A stretch of DNA of 64,000 bases from Mesorhizobium denitrificans (GCF_003403035.1 NZ_QURN01000006.1:1-64000), one strand, 5' to 3'; counted from the first letter of the stretch, positions 16,875 through 26,949 are shown. A program made the numbers and translations. Notes: a model not told the origin generated them from the sequence alone.

Positions 16875-18560
16875 ATGTTCAGGATCGAATACCAGACACA
16901 ACGTCTTTCCCTGCGCTTCTTCGTGGTCATGCTGGTGCTGTTCTTCTTCCAGACAGCCTTTGGCCTCCTGTTGTCGGCCCAGCATATCGATCCGGCGCTG
17001 CTGGCCGGAACGCTGAACTTCAACGTCATCCGCACCCAGCATCTCAACCTGGCGATCTTCTGGATATTGTGCGGTTTCATCGGCACCATCCTGTTTGTCG
17101 GTCCGCTTTTGTCGAAGCGTGAGTTGGCCGCACCGTGGCTGATCAAGTTTTTGTTCTATGCGCTTCTGGCAATCGTCGCGTGGAACCTGTGCACCCAGAT
17201 ACTGGCGCAGAAAGGTATCGCCGGCTGGTGGATGGGCCAGCCCATGTTGCAGGAAGGGCTGGAATATCTGGAAGCCGGTCGCGTCGCCGATGTGTTCATC
17301 CTCGTCGGTTTCGCCATCCTTTGCTATGTGGTGCTGCGCACCTTCCCGCCAGTCTCGCAATGGAACGAAATCCATTGGGGCCTCGGGCTCGGCGTGCTGG
17401 CGCTGACGCTGGTGTGGGTGTTCGGCATGTTCTTCGTCGAGAGACTGGACGTGCAGGAATATTTCCGCTGGTACGTCGTCCACTACTGGGTCGAGGGCGT
17501 GTGGGAGGTTATCCACATCTCGCTGGTCGGCTTCCTCCTGGTGCTCTTGTTCAAGGCTGACGTGAAGTCGGTCGGCTACGCCGTATTCTGGGGTGTCTCG
17601 CTGGTTTGGCTGTCCGGCCTCATTGGCAATGCGCACCACTATTTCTGGATCGGCACGCCAGAATTCTGGCAGTTCTGGGGTTCGCTGTTTAGTGCGCTGG
17701 AGCCGCTGCCGCTGATCTTCTGCTTCTGGCACATCTATCTTGACGCCCATCAGGACGGGAAGCCGATCCTCAACATGCCGGCCTTCGCTTTCCTGCTCGG
17801 CTCAGTGGTGCTCGAGCAAGTCGGCGCGGGTATCCTCGGCTTCACCATGACGTTTGCGCTCACCAATGTGTGGTCGCACGGCACTTGGGTGACGGTATCG
17901 CACGCGCATCTGGCTCTGTTTGGCACATTTGGGATGCTTGGTCTGGCGGCTGCCTACTATGCTATCCCGATCATGCGCGGCGCGGCGAACTTCGACCAGA
18001 GGCTGGGCAAACTGGCCTTCTGGCTGGTCTTCACCGGCATATTGGGACTAGGCTTCGCCTTCGCCATCGGCGGCACCGTGCAAGTGTATGTCTATCGCAC
18101 TCTGGGGCTGGACTGGTTCGGCGGCGATGTAGCGCCCGCAATGCTGTTCGCCAAGGCCATGGTGCCACTGTTCGGCATCGTTTTCACGGCAGGCGTGGGG
18201 CTGTTGACTTATGACCTGCTGACGCTCGGCCTGCGCGAGGAGCCTGCGGCACCGGGCGAAGCCAGCTATCCTGTCGCTGCAGGTTGGGGTCGGCCGCTGA
18301 GCGGTTGGGAAACCGGCATATGGCTGCTCGCCATGTGGTTCTTCGGTGGCGTCATCACGCTCGGCCTATTGTCCTTCAACCTCGACACCGTGCGGCAGGG
18401 CAGCGCGCTGCTGCCATATGTCATGGGCGGCGTCGGCTATCCGGGTCTGCTCCTGGCGACGTTGTTCTTCGTCTGGCGTTTTCTCCATTCGCTGGAAGCG
18501 CGTGGCCATGCGCACCTGACACCCTTCGCAGGTGTGCCCGCGCCCGCCGGCACGACCTGA
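16875..18560 (+). CDS. norB: NorB, nitric-oxide reductase large subunit, C-terminally extended
   Basis: This is the membrane catalytic subunit (561 residues) that reduces 2 NO to N2O. Heme and FeB ligands match Pseudomonas NorB with a constant offset of four: H56, H203, H254, H255, H343 and H345. The NorB-specific glutamates E207 (HYWVEGVWE) and E276 (ALEPLP) are present, which separates it from cbb3 oxidases. Family length is about 450-475; the extra C-terminal 90 residues add at least two membrane segments. It starts three bases after norC. norQ and norD, normally needed for FeB insertion, do not follow. Confidence 0.88.
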   Translation: MFRIEYQTQRLSLRFFVVMLVLFFFQTAFGLLLSAQHIDPALLAGTLNFNVIRTQHLNLAIFWILCGFIGTILFVGPLLSKRELAAPWLIKFLFYALLAIVAWNLCTQILAQKGIAGWWMGQPMLQEGLEYLEAGRVADVFILVGFAILCYVVLRTFPPVSQWNEIHWGLGLGVLALTLVWVFGMFFVERLDVQEYFRWYVVHYWVEGVWEVIHISLVGFLLVLLFKADVKSVGYAVFWGVSLVWLSGLIGNAHHYFWIGTPEFWQFWGSLFSALEPLPLIFCFWHIYLDAHQDGKPILNMPAFAFLLGSVVLEQVGAGILGFTMTFALTNVWSHGTWVTVSHAHLALFGTFGMLGLAAAYYAIPIMRGAANFDQRLGKLAFWLVFTGILGLGFAFAIGGTVQVYVYRTLGLDWFGGDVAPAMLFAKAMVPLFGIVFTAGVGLLTYDLLTLGLREEPAAPGEASYPVAAGWGRPLSGWETGIWLLAMWFFGGVITLGLLSFNLDTVRQGSALLPYVMGGVGYPGLLLATLFFVWRFLHSLEARGHAHLTPFAGVPAPAGTT

Positions 18561-18583
18561 AATGGTCGTGCCGGCTTCTTTTT
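18546..18583 (+). terminator. Rho-independent terminator overlapping the norB stop
   Basis: GCCGGCACGACC (18546-18557) pairs perfectly with GGTCGTGCCGGC (18564-18575) around TGAAAT and is followed by TTCTTTTT. The norB stop codon TGA (18558-18560) is the start of the loop. A ribosome at the stop would cover the stem, so termination may depend on translation of norB. The ytfE start lies only 27 bases later. Confidence 0.88.
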
Positions 18584-18609
18584 ACCGACTTTAAACATGG
18601 AGTTTTGTC

Positions 18610-19302
18610 ATGAGCCTCGAGATCACAGGACAGAAATTGGGGGAACGCACTGTAGGCGACATCGCTGCGACCTTACCTGGAGCGACCGGCGTCTTCCGCA
18701 AGTTCAAGATCGATTTCTGCTGTAATGGTGACCTTACCCTCGATGACGCGGCGCAGACACGCGGCGCTGATCCGGACAAACTTATACTGGCGCTGCAAGC
18801 TTTGGATCACGCCAATCCTGCGGCCGCACCGGCTGCCATGAAAAGCGATGAGCTGATCAGCCATATCCAGACCCGTTATCACGAAGCCCATCGCCGTGCG
18901 CTGCCGGAGCTCATTGCCCTTTCGCATAAAGTTGAAGCGGTTCATCGTGAGCACCCGATGGTGCCGACCGGTCTTTCCGATGCGCTCCGGCAGATGCACC
19001 GCGATCTGGAAGTGCACATGGCCAGAGAGGAAGAGACGCTGTTTCCCGCGATGCGGCAACAAGGCGCCATCAAGCTTGACATCTCGATAGACGAGCTGCG
19101 TCACGAGCATGACGGGCAGGGGACACAGCTTCGCCTGCTTGAAAGCCTGACCGACGATTTTACCCTACCAGAGGGCGCCTGTCGCTCCTGGCAGGCGCTC
19201 TACGTCGGCACGGCTCAGTTTGCTGAAGATTTGATGGAGCACATCCATCTGGAAAATAACGTCCTGTTCCCCCGCTTCGCGGTTGTGGAAAGTGTGGCGT
19301 AG
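18610..19302 (+). CDS. ytfE: RIC/YtfE di-iron protein for repair of iron-sulfur clusters
   Basis: The 230-residue protein has the N-terminal ScdA_N domain with DFCCNGD (C37, C38) and a hemerythrin-like four-helix bundle with His/Glu ligands (YHEAHR, EVHMAREEETLFP, DELRHEH, EHIHLENNVLFP). The family repairs clusters damaged by NO and is a classical NsrR target. It follows norB after a terminator, so it is expressed by read-through or by an unseen promoter in the short gap. GGAG at 18599-18602 supports ATG 18610. Confidence 0.92.
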   Translation: MSLEITGQKLGERTVGDIAATLPGATGVFRKFKIDFCCNGDLTLDDAAQTRGADPDKLILALQALDHANPAAAPAAMKSDELISHIQTRYHEAHRRALPELIALSHKVEAVHREHPMVPTGLSDALRQMHRDLEVHMAREEETLFPAMRQQGAIKLDISIDELRHEHDGQGTQLRLLESLTDDFTLPEGACRSWQALYVGTAQFAEDLMEHIHLENNVLFPRFAVVESVA

Positions 19303-19326
19303 AAACGGACGGGCGCAAACGGCGAC

Positions 19327-19683
19327 ATGCGTATTGTCTGGCTGATTTCTGGCTTGGCGAGTCTGGCGCTGGGCGGGCTTGGTGTGGTGTTGCCGTTATT
19401 GCCCACTACGCCGTTCGTGCTGCTGGCGGCTTTCTGCTTTGCCAGATCATCGCCCGCCCTGCATATCTGGTTGCTGCGCAACCCGACTTTCGGCAAGGCA
19501 ATCCGCGACTGGCGAACCAACCGCGCCATCAGCCGCGGGGGCAAGACTACGAGCACGCTCGCAATGGTATTGTCGCTTGCCGTTTCGCTTGCACTCGCCG
19601 TGGATCCGGTCATCATCATCGTCCAGGCGCTAGCGCTGTCCGGCGCTGCCACCTACATCCTAACGCGCAATACAGCGGCGTGA
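19327..19683 (+). CDS. DUF454 (YbaN-like) inner-membrane protein
   Basis: This is a 118-residue membrane protein with the DUF454 hallmark LPLLPTTPFVLLAAFCFARS followed by LRNPTFGKAIRDW and two C-terminal helices. Its function is unknown. DUF454 genes often travel with denitrification and NO-response genes in proteobacteria, which fits here. It begins 24 bases after ytfE and is probably co-transcribed. Confidence 0.85.
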   Translation: MRIVWLISGLASLALGGLGVVLPLLPTTPFVLLAAFCFARSSPALHIWLLRNPTFGKAIRDWRTNRAISRGGKTTSTLAMVLSLAVSLALAVDPVIIIVQALALSGAATYILTRNTAA

Positions 19684-19765
19684 ATTCAAGTGGTATGAAA
19701 TTCAGGCTCGCGTAGTCCGATACAAATCTTCAAACAGGCAATGCAGAATTGGAAAGGAACATTTC

Positions 19766-19996
19766 ATGGCTGAAACCTGGCTTCCTACGCTGAAGACCGC
19801 GACGCCTCAGGAGGGCTTCGAGCTCGCCACGAAGCTTGCCCGCATCGGCGTCAAGGTCACCCAACCCTCGGCCGAACTGCGCGACAAGCTACGTGCTGCC
19901 TATGAACAGGATACCGCTCAGTTGATTGCATCCTCCCACGTGATCGCCACCCATTTCCAAACAGTGGCAGCCGCCAACAACTATTGGCGCGATTGA
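19766..19996 (+). CDS. Hexameric tyrosine-coordinated heme protein (HTHP)
   Basis: This is a 76-residue protein of the HTHP family, recognised by TWLPTLKTATPQEGFELA and LRAAYEQDTAQLIASSHVIA. In the characterised marine member six subunits each bind a heme through a tyrosine and show weak peroxidase and catalase activity; Y46 is the likely ligand here. Lying among NsrR, nor and RIC genes suggests a part in NO or peroxide defence, which is inference. GGAAAGGA precedes the ATG. Confidence 0.88.
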   Translation: MAETWLPTLKTATPQEGFELATKLARIGVKVTQPSAELRDKLRAAYEQDTAQLIASSHVIATHFQTVAAANNYWRD

Positions 19997-20075
19997 GGCA
20001 GCTACCGGCGAGCCGGTTCTGACCCATCGGCACACGGGTTGGGAGTGATCCGATCGTGAAGCCGCGAGGATTTCC

Positions 20076-21326
20076 GTGAAGGACGTTCGTCTCTCGATTG
20101 CGCCGATCGCCGCGCTGCTTGCCAGCGTCGGCCTGCTGGTGCTCGGCAATGGACTATTGGGAACGCTGCTGGTTGTACGCGCTGGCAACGAAAATTTTGC
20201 TGGTGAGACGATCGGCATCATGATGTCGGTGTACTTCGCTGGCTACGCTCTTGGTTCCGTCCTGCTGTCGCGCATCATCGTTTCGACGGGTCATATCCGC
20301 GCTTTCGCCGGCTTCGCGTCGGTCGCCTCGGTGACTGCCCTGCTACATCTGCTCTTCATAAACCCGCTGGTATGGACGCTACTGCGTGCGGTAACAGGTT
20401 TCACCTATGCGGGGCTGATCCTTGTGGTGGAGAGCTGGCTCAACGCCCATGCGGTCACGGCGACGCGTGGCCGATTGCTCTCGCTCTATGGTGTCGTCAC
20501 GATGGGCGTTTGGGCGCTCGGCCAAGGATTGCTGAACCTATCATCGCCGGATGGGATCGTGTTGTTCCTTGTCGTATCCATCCTGCTCTCTCTTGCATTG
20601 ACGCCGATCACACTTTTGCCCAGCCGTCCGCCGACGATTCCGCAGCAAGAGCGGCTGTCATTGTATCGAATGCTGACGCTATCGCCTCTCGGCACACTCG
20701 GCGCCTTCCTGTCTGGTCTTGCGCTCAGCGCCTTCTGGGGCATGGGTCCAAATTTCGCGCAGCAGAACGGCCTCGATACGGCTGGCATCTCCATCTTCAT
20801 GGCGTCTGTTCTGGCGGGCGCGCTGGTTTTGCAATGGCCACTGGGCTGGCTGTCCGATCATGCCCCGCGCCGGTTGGTCATTGCGGGCGCGGCTTTGGCG
20901 GCCGCGGCCGCCGCAGCTGGCTTCGTTCTGGTCGGCACGGCCGGGCTTCCAGTCCTGCTCACCCTTGGTTTTCTGTTTGGAGGCTTCGGCATTCCGCTCT
21001 ACACGCTTTGCGTGGCTCATGCCAACGACAGGCTCCAGGTCGGTGAGATGTTGGCCGCGGCGCGGGGCCTCTTGCTTCTCAACGGTCTCGGGGCGGCAAT
21101 TGGGCCGTTTATGGCCAGCCTGTTCATGAGCCGACAAGGCCCTTCCGGCCTGTTTGCCTATGCAGGCGCTCTTCTGGTCGTTCTGGCGACGGTCGCATTG
21201 CTGCGGCGCGCGCAGGGTCAGGTGGAAACGGCTGTGGCGTCCCCGCTACCCTGCACACCCCAGATCGCGCTCGCGCTCGACACCCGAGCCGGTGATGGGG
21301 GACCGGGTAAACCGTACCGCAGTTAA
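20076..21326 (+). CDS. MFS transporter, YcaD-like
   Basis: This is a 416-residue major facilitator with twelve hydrophobic segments, a central cytoplasmic loop (about 190-205) and motifs typical of the YcaD/UMF1-like branch (ESWLNAHAVTATRGRLLSLY). The last 30 residues are a polar tail. The substrate is unknown. It starts with GTG 20076 behind GCGAGGA and lies 79 bases after the HTHP gene on the same strand, so it may be the last gene of the NO-response group. Confidence 0.82.
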   Translation: MKDVRLSIAPIAALLASVGLLVLGNGLLGTLLVVRAGNENFAGETIGIMMSVYFAGYALGSVLLSRIIVSTGHIRAFAGFASVASVTALLHLLFINPLVWTLLRAVTGFTYAGLILVVESWLNAHAVTATRGRLLSLYGVVTMGVWALGQGLLNLSSPDGIVLFLVVSILLSLALTPITLLPSRPPTIPQQERLSLYRMLTLSPLGTLGAFLSGLALSAFWGMGPNFAQQNGLDTAGISIFMASVLAGALVLQWPLGWLSDHAPRRLVIAGAALAAAAAAAGFVLVGTAGLPVLLTLGFLFGGFGIPLYTLCVAHANDRLQVGEMLAAARGLLLLNGLGAAIGPFMASLFMSRQGPSGLFAYAGALLVVLATVALLRRAQGQVETAVASPLPCTPQIALALDTRAGDGGPGKPYRS

Positions 21327-23032
<1,706 letters not shown>

Positions 23033-23048
23033 GGCGGGAGCGCCCGTA

Positions 23049-23069
23049 GGGTGGGCGAACTGCCCACCC
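23049..23069 (+). terminator. Hairpin after gdhA
   Basis: GGGTGGGC (23049-23056) pairs perfectly with GCCCACCC (23062-23069) across a 5-base loop, 17 bases after the gdhA stop. No U tract follows, so it may protect the mRNA end or act with Rho rather than terminate alone. Confidence 0.5.
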
Positions 23070-23308
23070 GGCTGACTGTTGCACCTCGCGCAGCGCCACC
23101 TTCACGCGGCTGGTTCTGGAGATTGGCCGCCCGGGTCGACTGTCACGTCATGGACGGCTGAAGAATAGGCCAATGCGCCATAAGCTTCGAAAAGGGCCAA
23201 GGAGACCGGACTGCGCCGGTCGATGCCGATATCGAGCCCTGGGGGCAGCTATCCAAGCCGCTTCCAACAATCTAATATAATCAACCACTTGGATCATATA
23301 TTAGTAAC

Positions 23309-23398
23309 TGGCGGAGAAGGAGGGATTCGAACCCCCGATACCCTTGCGAGTATGCCGCATTTCGAGTGCGGTGCTTTCAACCACTCAGCCACTTCTCC
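23309..23398 (-). tRNA. tRNA-Ser (CGA anticodon)
   Basis: On the minus strand the 5' acceptor strand GGAGAAG (23398-23392) pairs with CTTCTCC (23319-23313). A discriminator G and an encoded CCA (23311-23309) follow. The anticodon loop reads CTCGAAA between GCA/TGC stems, giving anticodon CGA. A long variable arm is present, as expected for serine tRNAs, and the T loop is GGTTCGAATCC-like. About 90 nt including CCA. Confidence 0.95.
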
Positions 23399-23712
23399 GG
23401 GCCGTTGAGACATTCACAAATTCGAAAGGGCGTTGGTGGTTGGCAACGTCCATTATTCATCAAATTCGTATTTGAATGCGTCAGACGCGCGCCTCTTAGC
23501 GCTAACAATAGGGCTTCGTCAACGCGTTAGAATGCAACTTTCCATATTCGTCGAGCATCTATTGTGCCGCTTCGATTTCGACACATGCGGGGTCTGCGTT
23601 CCGAAGCGATATGAAGCGGAGCAATCTCCTCCATTTTTCCACTTGCCCCATCGGTTGTTGATGTTACCTTGTCTTCGGGCACCGCATTGAAAATTCATTG
23701 TGGAGGAATGAG
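23399..23712. other. Intergenic region upstream of pqqA
   Basis: These 314 bases separate tRNA-Ser (minus strand) from pqqA. They should contain divergent promoters. An 85-codon open frame (23433-23690) has no recognisable product and no ribosome site. I see no clear operator. Confidence 0.45.
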
Positions 23713-23805
23713 ATGAAAAAATCCTGGGCCAAGCCGCAGATGTGCCAGGTTTCCGCTGGTTTCGAGATTTCTCGCTATCAGTCCTCGGAACTTGAAAAGA
23801 AATAG
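23713..23805 (+). CDS. pqqA: PqqA, precursor peptide of pyrroloquinoline quinone
   Basis: This small gene encodes a 30-residue peptide containing GFEISRYQSSEL. Glu18 and Tyr22 have the E-X3-Y spacing that PqqE crosslinks to form PQQ. TGGAGGAATGAG gives a strong ribosome site and pqqB follows after 72 bases. The peptide is presented to PqqE by PqqD. Confidence 0.95.
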   Translation: MKKSWAKPQMCQVSAGFEISRYQSSELEKK

Positions 23806-23877
23806 CTGTGAGCCGGGCGCCCGCTACAGGCTCCTGATTTTACAAAGTCAGTTGTTTTACCGGGCGCCGGTCCTACC

Positions 23878-24807
23878 GTGCGTGTCAGGGTTTTAGGCTC
23901 CGCCGCTGGCGGTGGGGTGCCTCAATGGAATTGCAATTTTACTTACAGCCGCCGGGCGCGATTGGGCGACGGTGACGTTCCGGTTCGTCTGCAATCGAGC
24001 ATTGCTACATCGAATAGTAATGGCTGGGTCATCTTCAACGCCTCGCCGGATATTCGTCAGCAGGTCGCCGCGACACCAAGCCTGCAGCCAGACCCGAACG
24101 GCGCGCTGCGAACCAGTCCTATCAAGGCCATCGTGCTTACTAACGCGGATATTGATCATATTGCGGGGCTTCTCAGCCTTCGCGAGCGGCAGCCGTTCAA
24201 TCTTTACGCTACCGAGCGGGTGTTAGGTGTGCTGATGAACAACGCAGTTTTCCAGGTGCTCGACCCCGCATATGTGCGCCGAATCCCCCTCCAGCTTGAC
24301 CAGCCAACAACAATAACAACGACCGACGGCGAACCGTTGCTCGAAGTCCAGCTTTATAGCGTACCGGGCAAAGTCGCGCTCTATCTTGAGACTGGTGAGG
24401 CCGCGAAAGATTTCGGCGCAGACGACGGCGACACCATTGGCGTTCGCATCGCTGAAATAGGCGGTCGCTCGTGCCTTCATTATGTTCCCGGCTGCGCATC
24501 CGTAACTCCGACACTCAAGCGTCAGATCGAGGGCGCTGATTTCCTGTTTTTCGATGGCACAGTGTTTCGCGATGACGAAATGCGCACTGCAGGCGTAGGC
24601 GAGAAAACGGGCCAGCGTATGGGGCATCTCGCCATCGATGGACCTGAAGGATCGATGGCAGCGCTCGCGTATGTCTCGCTGGGCCGCCGTTGCTATATCC
24701 ACATAAACAACACCAACCCGATACTGGATCAGCGCTCGCCTGAGCGCGCGCAGGTCGAAAATGCGGGCTGGATGGTAGCGTTCGATGGCATGGAGTTCGA
24801 TCTGTGA
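23878..24807 (+). CDS. pqqB: PqqB, metallo-beta-lactamase-fold PQQ biosynthesis hydroxylase
   Basis: The 309-residue protein is thought to hydroxylate the tyrosine moiety of the cut, crosslinked PqqA product. The start LGSAAGGGVPQWNCN and the metal motif TNADIDHIAGLL (a variant of HXHXDH typical of PqqB) identify it, with IHINNTNP near the C-terminus. In most PqqB proteins WNC continues as a CXCXXC structural zinc site; here it reads WNCNFTYSRR, so two of the three cysteines are missing. Start GTG 23878; the end overlaps pqqC (GTGA). Confidence 0.92.
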   Translation: MRVRVLGSAAGGGVPQWNCNFTYSRRARLGDGDVPVRLQSSIATSNSNGWVIFNASPDIRQQVAATPSLQPDPNGALRTSPIKAIVLTNADIDHIAGLLSLRERQPFNLYATERVLGVLMNNAVFQVLDPAYVRRIPLQLDQPTTITTTDGEPLLEVQLYSVPGKVALYLETGEAAKDFGADDGDTIGVRIAEIGGRSCLHYVPGCASVTPTLKRQIEGADFLFFDGTVFRDDEMRTAGVGEKTGQRMGHLAIDGPEGSMAALAYVSLGRRCYIHINNTNPILDQRSPERAQVENAGWMVAFDGMEFDL

Positions 24808-25562
24808 AGCGCTCGTTTGAAATAGACCGCATTCTGGAACGTCGCCAGCTGGAAGCGCTTTTGCGGCAGGTTGGCGAGGAGCGCTATCACATCAATCACC
24901 CGTTCCACCGGCTCATGGTCGAGGGCAAATTGAGCAAAGGCCAGATGCAGGCCTGGGCGCTCAATCGCTATTGTTATCAGGCCGCAATACCGCGAAAAGA
25001 CGCGATCATTCTTTCGCGCCTGGATGATCCTGAACCGCGCATCGCGTGGCGCGAACGCATCATCGATCATGATGGCGACGGCACTAAGCCGGGCGGCATC
25101 GAACGCTGGCTTAAATTGGCCACCGGTTTGGGCCTGAACGTGGATATGGTGAAGGCGCAAATCTATGCGCTTCCGGCGACCCGCTTTGCCGTTGGTGCCT
25201 ATGTAACGCTGGTTGAGAAACGCAGCCTGCTTGAAGCGATAGCGTCATCGCTAACGGAGCTTTTCTCTCCCAAAGTGATCAGCGAGCGAGTGCCCGCAAT
25301 TCTCAAGCGATACGACTACATCACGGAAGACACGCTTTCCTATTTTTCGCCGCGTCTGCATCAAGCGCCGCGCGATGCCGAGTTCGCGCTGGCTTATGTT
25401 TTGGAACACGCGAAAACCGCCGAGGAGCAGCAAGCCGCCGTCGATGCTCTGATCACGAAATGCGATATTCTCTGGGCCATGCTGGATGCGCTGCATTTCG
25501 CCTATGTCGAACCGGCTCTGTGTGCACCGGGGGCATTTGTCCCGGAGGATCATCCGAGATGA
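24804..25562 (+). CDS. pqqC: PqqC, pyrroloquinoline-quinone synthase
   Basis: This 252-residue, cofactor-free oxidase performs ring closure and the final eight-electron oxidation to PQQ. Characteristic segments are RYHINHPFHRLMVEGKLS, NRYCYQAAIPRKDAIILS and the HFAYVEPA end. Length is normal for the family. It starts with GTG 24804 overlapping pqqB and ends in an ATGA overlap with pqqD, so the operon is translationally coupled. Confidence 0.96.
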   Translation: MKRSFEIDRILERRQLEALLRQVGEERYHINHPFHRLMVEGKLSKGQMQAWALNRYCYQAAIPRKDAIILSRLDDPEPRIAWRERIIDHDGDGTKPGGIERWLKLATGLGLNVDMVKAQIYALPATRFAVGAYVTLVEKRSLLEAIASSLTELFSPKVISERVPAILKRYDYITEDTLSYFSPRLHQAPRDAEFALAYVLEHAKTAEEQQAAVDALITKCDILWAMLDALHFAYVEPALCAPGAFVPEDHPR

Positions 25563-25858
25563 CACCACTTGACGCTGCTCGTCCGCTCGCAAAAGCCGAT
25601 AGCGCCCCTCGCTTGCCGCGTCATGTGCGGCTGCACTTCGACCAGATACGGGGAGCTTGGGCGCTGCTGTCGCCGGAAAAGGTGCTCTGGCCTGACGAGG
25701 TAAGTCTCTCCATTTTGAAGCTATGCGACGGCAGGCGCTCGATTGCGGAAATCTGCGGTGAGCTTGCGATCCAGTACGAAGCGGACGTTGACGAAATACA
25801 GACCGATGTCCTCGCCTTCGCGCAGGATTGGTCAGACCGCATGGTCCTGCGGTTATGA
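25559..25858 (+). CDS. pqqD: PqqD, peptide chaperone for PqqA
   Basis: This is a 99-residue RiPP-recognition protein that binds PqqA and delivers it to PqqE. The winged-helix fold is shown by RLPRHVRLHFDQIRGAWALL and GRRSIAEICGELAIQYEAD. The start ATG 25559 overlaps the pqqC stop, and the gene overlaps pqqE by four bases. An earlier in-frame codon at 25460 lies well inside pqqC and is rejected. Confidence 0.94.
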   Translation: MTPLDAARPLAKADSAPRLPRHVRLHFDQIRGAWALLSPEKVLWPDEVSLSILKLCDGRRSIAEICGELAIQYEADVDEIQTDVLAFAQDWSDRMVLRL

Positions 25859-26949
25859 GCGCCTCCGGTCCGCCCATTGGCATATTGGCAGAGCTTACGC
25901 ATCGCTGCCCTTTGCAATGTTCTTATTGCTCGAACCCGCTGGAGTTGTTGAAAGCAAATCGCGAACTGGGCACGCAGGAGTGGCTTTCCATATTCCAGCA
26001 AGCTGCAGAGCTTGGCGTGCTTCAGGTGCATCTCTCGGGCGGCGAGCCGACCCTGCGTCCAGACCTGATCGAATTTGTCGCCGCGCTTTCCGCGCGTGGA
26101 ATTTACACCAATCTCATCACCGCCGGCGTTGGTGTGCGCGATGGCTTGATGGATGAGTTGGCGCAAGCCGGGCTCGATCATGTGCAGCTGAGTTTTCAGG
26201 GTGCGCTGCCGGAAACGACCGAGACTGTCGGCAATCATCGCGGCGCGCACCAGAAAAAACTGAACACCGCGCATCGCGTGCGTGATGCTGGACTTCCGCT
26301 GACTCTGAACGCGCCGATACATCGCAAGAACATTGCCGAGGTGGAACGCTTTATCGAAATGGCGCTGGAACTCGGGGCGGAGCGGTTGGAAATCGCCAAC
26401 ATACAATATTACGGTTGGGCGCTGCTCAATCGGCAGGCGCTAATGCCGGAGCGCGATGATGTGATGCGCGTTGCAGCGCTGATCGAAACTGCGCAGCACG
26501 AGTTGCGCGGTACGCTCGCAATCGACTTCGTTGCGCCGGATTATTACGCACGGTTTCCCAAGCCATGCATGGGCGGCTGGGCGCGCGATGCATTCATGAT
26601 TGCGCCGAATGGTGACGCTATGCCGTGCCACGCGGCTGCCTCGATCCCGCATCTGGCTTTTGAGAATGCGGCGCAAACGCCACTCGCCCAGATCTGGGAA
26701 AATTCCGCCGCATTCAATGCCTATCGCGGCTTTGATTGGATGAAAGAGCCGTGCCGGTCTTGCGAGCGTCGCGAGATCGATTTTGGCGGATGCCGCTGTC
26801 AGGCTATGCTGTTGGCAGGTGATGCGAGCGCCACCGATCCCGCTTGCTCGAAATCGCCGATGCATGATCGCATTCTGGAGCTGGCAATCCGGGATTCGTC
26901 GAACGGCGCGGCCGAAGTTACTTATCGGCGGATTGGCGTGTTCGACTAG
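25855..26949 (+). CDS. pqqE: PqqE, radical SAM enzyme crosslinking PqqA
   Basis: The 364-residue radical SAM protein forms the Glu-Tyr carbon-carbon bond in PqqA. The SAM cluster motif is CPLQCSYC (CX3CX2C) near the N-terminus. The C-terminal SPASM region with auxiliary cluster cysteines (CMGGWARDAF, MPCHAAAS, PCRSCERR, GGCRCQA) is complete. The start ATG 25855 overlaps pqqD. No pqqF/pqqG protease gene follows; rplU is next. Confidence 0.96.
   Translation: MSASGPPIGILAELTHRCPLQCSYCSNPLELLKANRELGTQEWLSIFQQAAELGVLQVHLSGGEPTLRPDLIEFVAALSARGIYTNLITAGVGVRDGLMDELAQAGLDHVQLSFQGALPETTETVGNHRGAHQKKLNTAHRVRDAGLPLTLNAPIHRKNIAEVERFIEMALELGAERLEIANIQYYGWALLNRQALMPERDDVMRVAALIETAQHELRGTLAIDFVAPDYYARFPKPCMGGWARDAFMIAPNGDAMPCHAAASIPHLAFENAAQTPLAQIWENSAAFNAYRGFDWMKEPCRSCERREIDFGGCRCQAMLLAGDASATDPACSKSPMHDRILELAIRDSSNGAAEVTYRRIGVFD

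Noticed and set aside
16152-17750. 532-codon open frame on the minus strand across norC and norB
   Set aside because: It is exactly antisense to genes with clear heme-ligand motifs, is rich in Gln/Arg/His/Asp as shadow frames are in GC-rich DNA, and has no recognisable domain.
16875-18560. Calling this gene a cbb3 cytochrome oxidase subunit I
   Set aside because: The NorB glutamates E207 and E276 and the HYWVEG segment are present, the partner is NorC-like, and NsrR is adjacent.
23433-23690. 85-codon open frame upstream of pqqA
   Set aside because: No ribosome site, no recognisable product and no coupling to pqqA.
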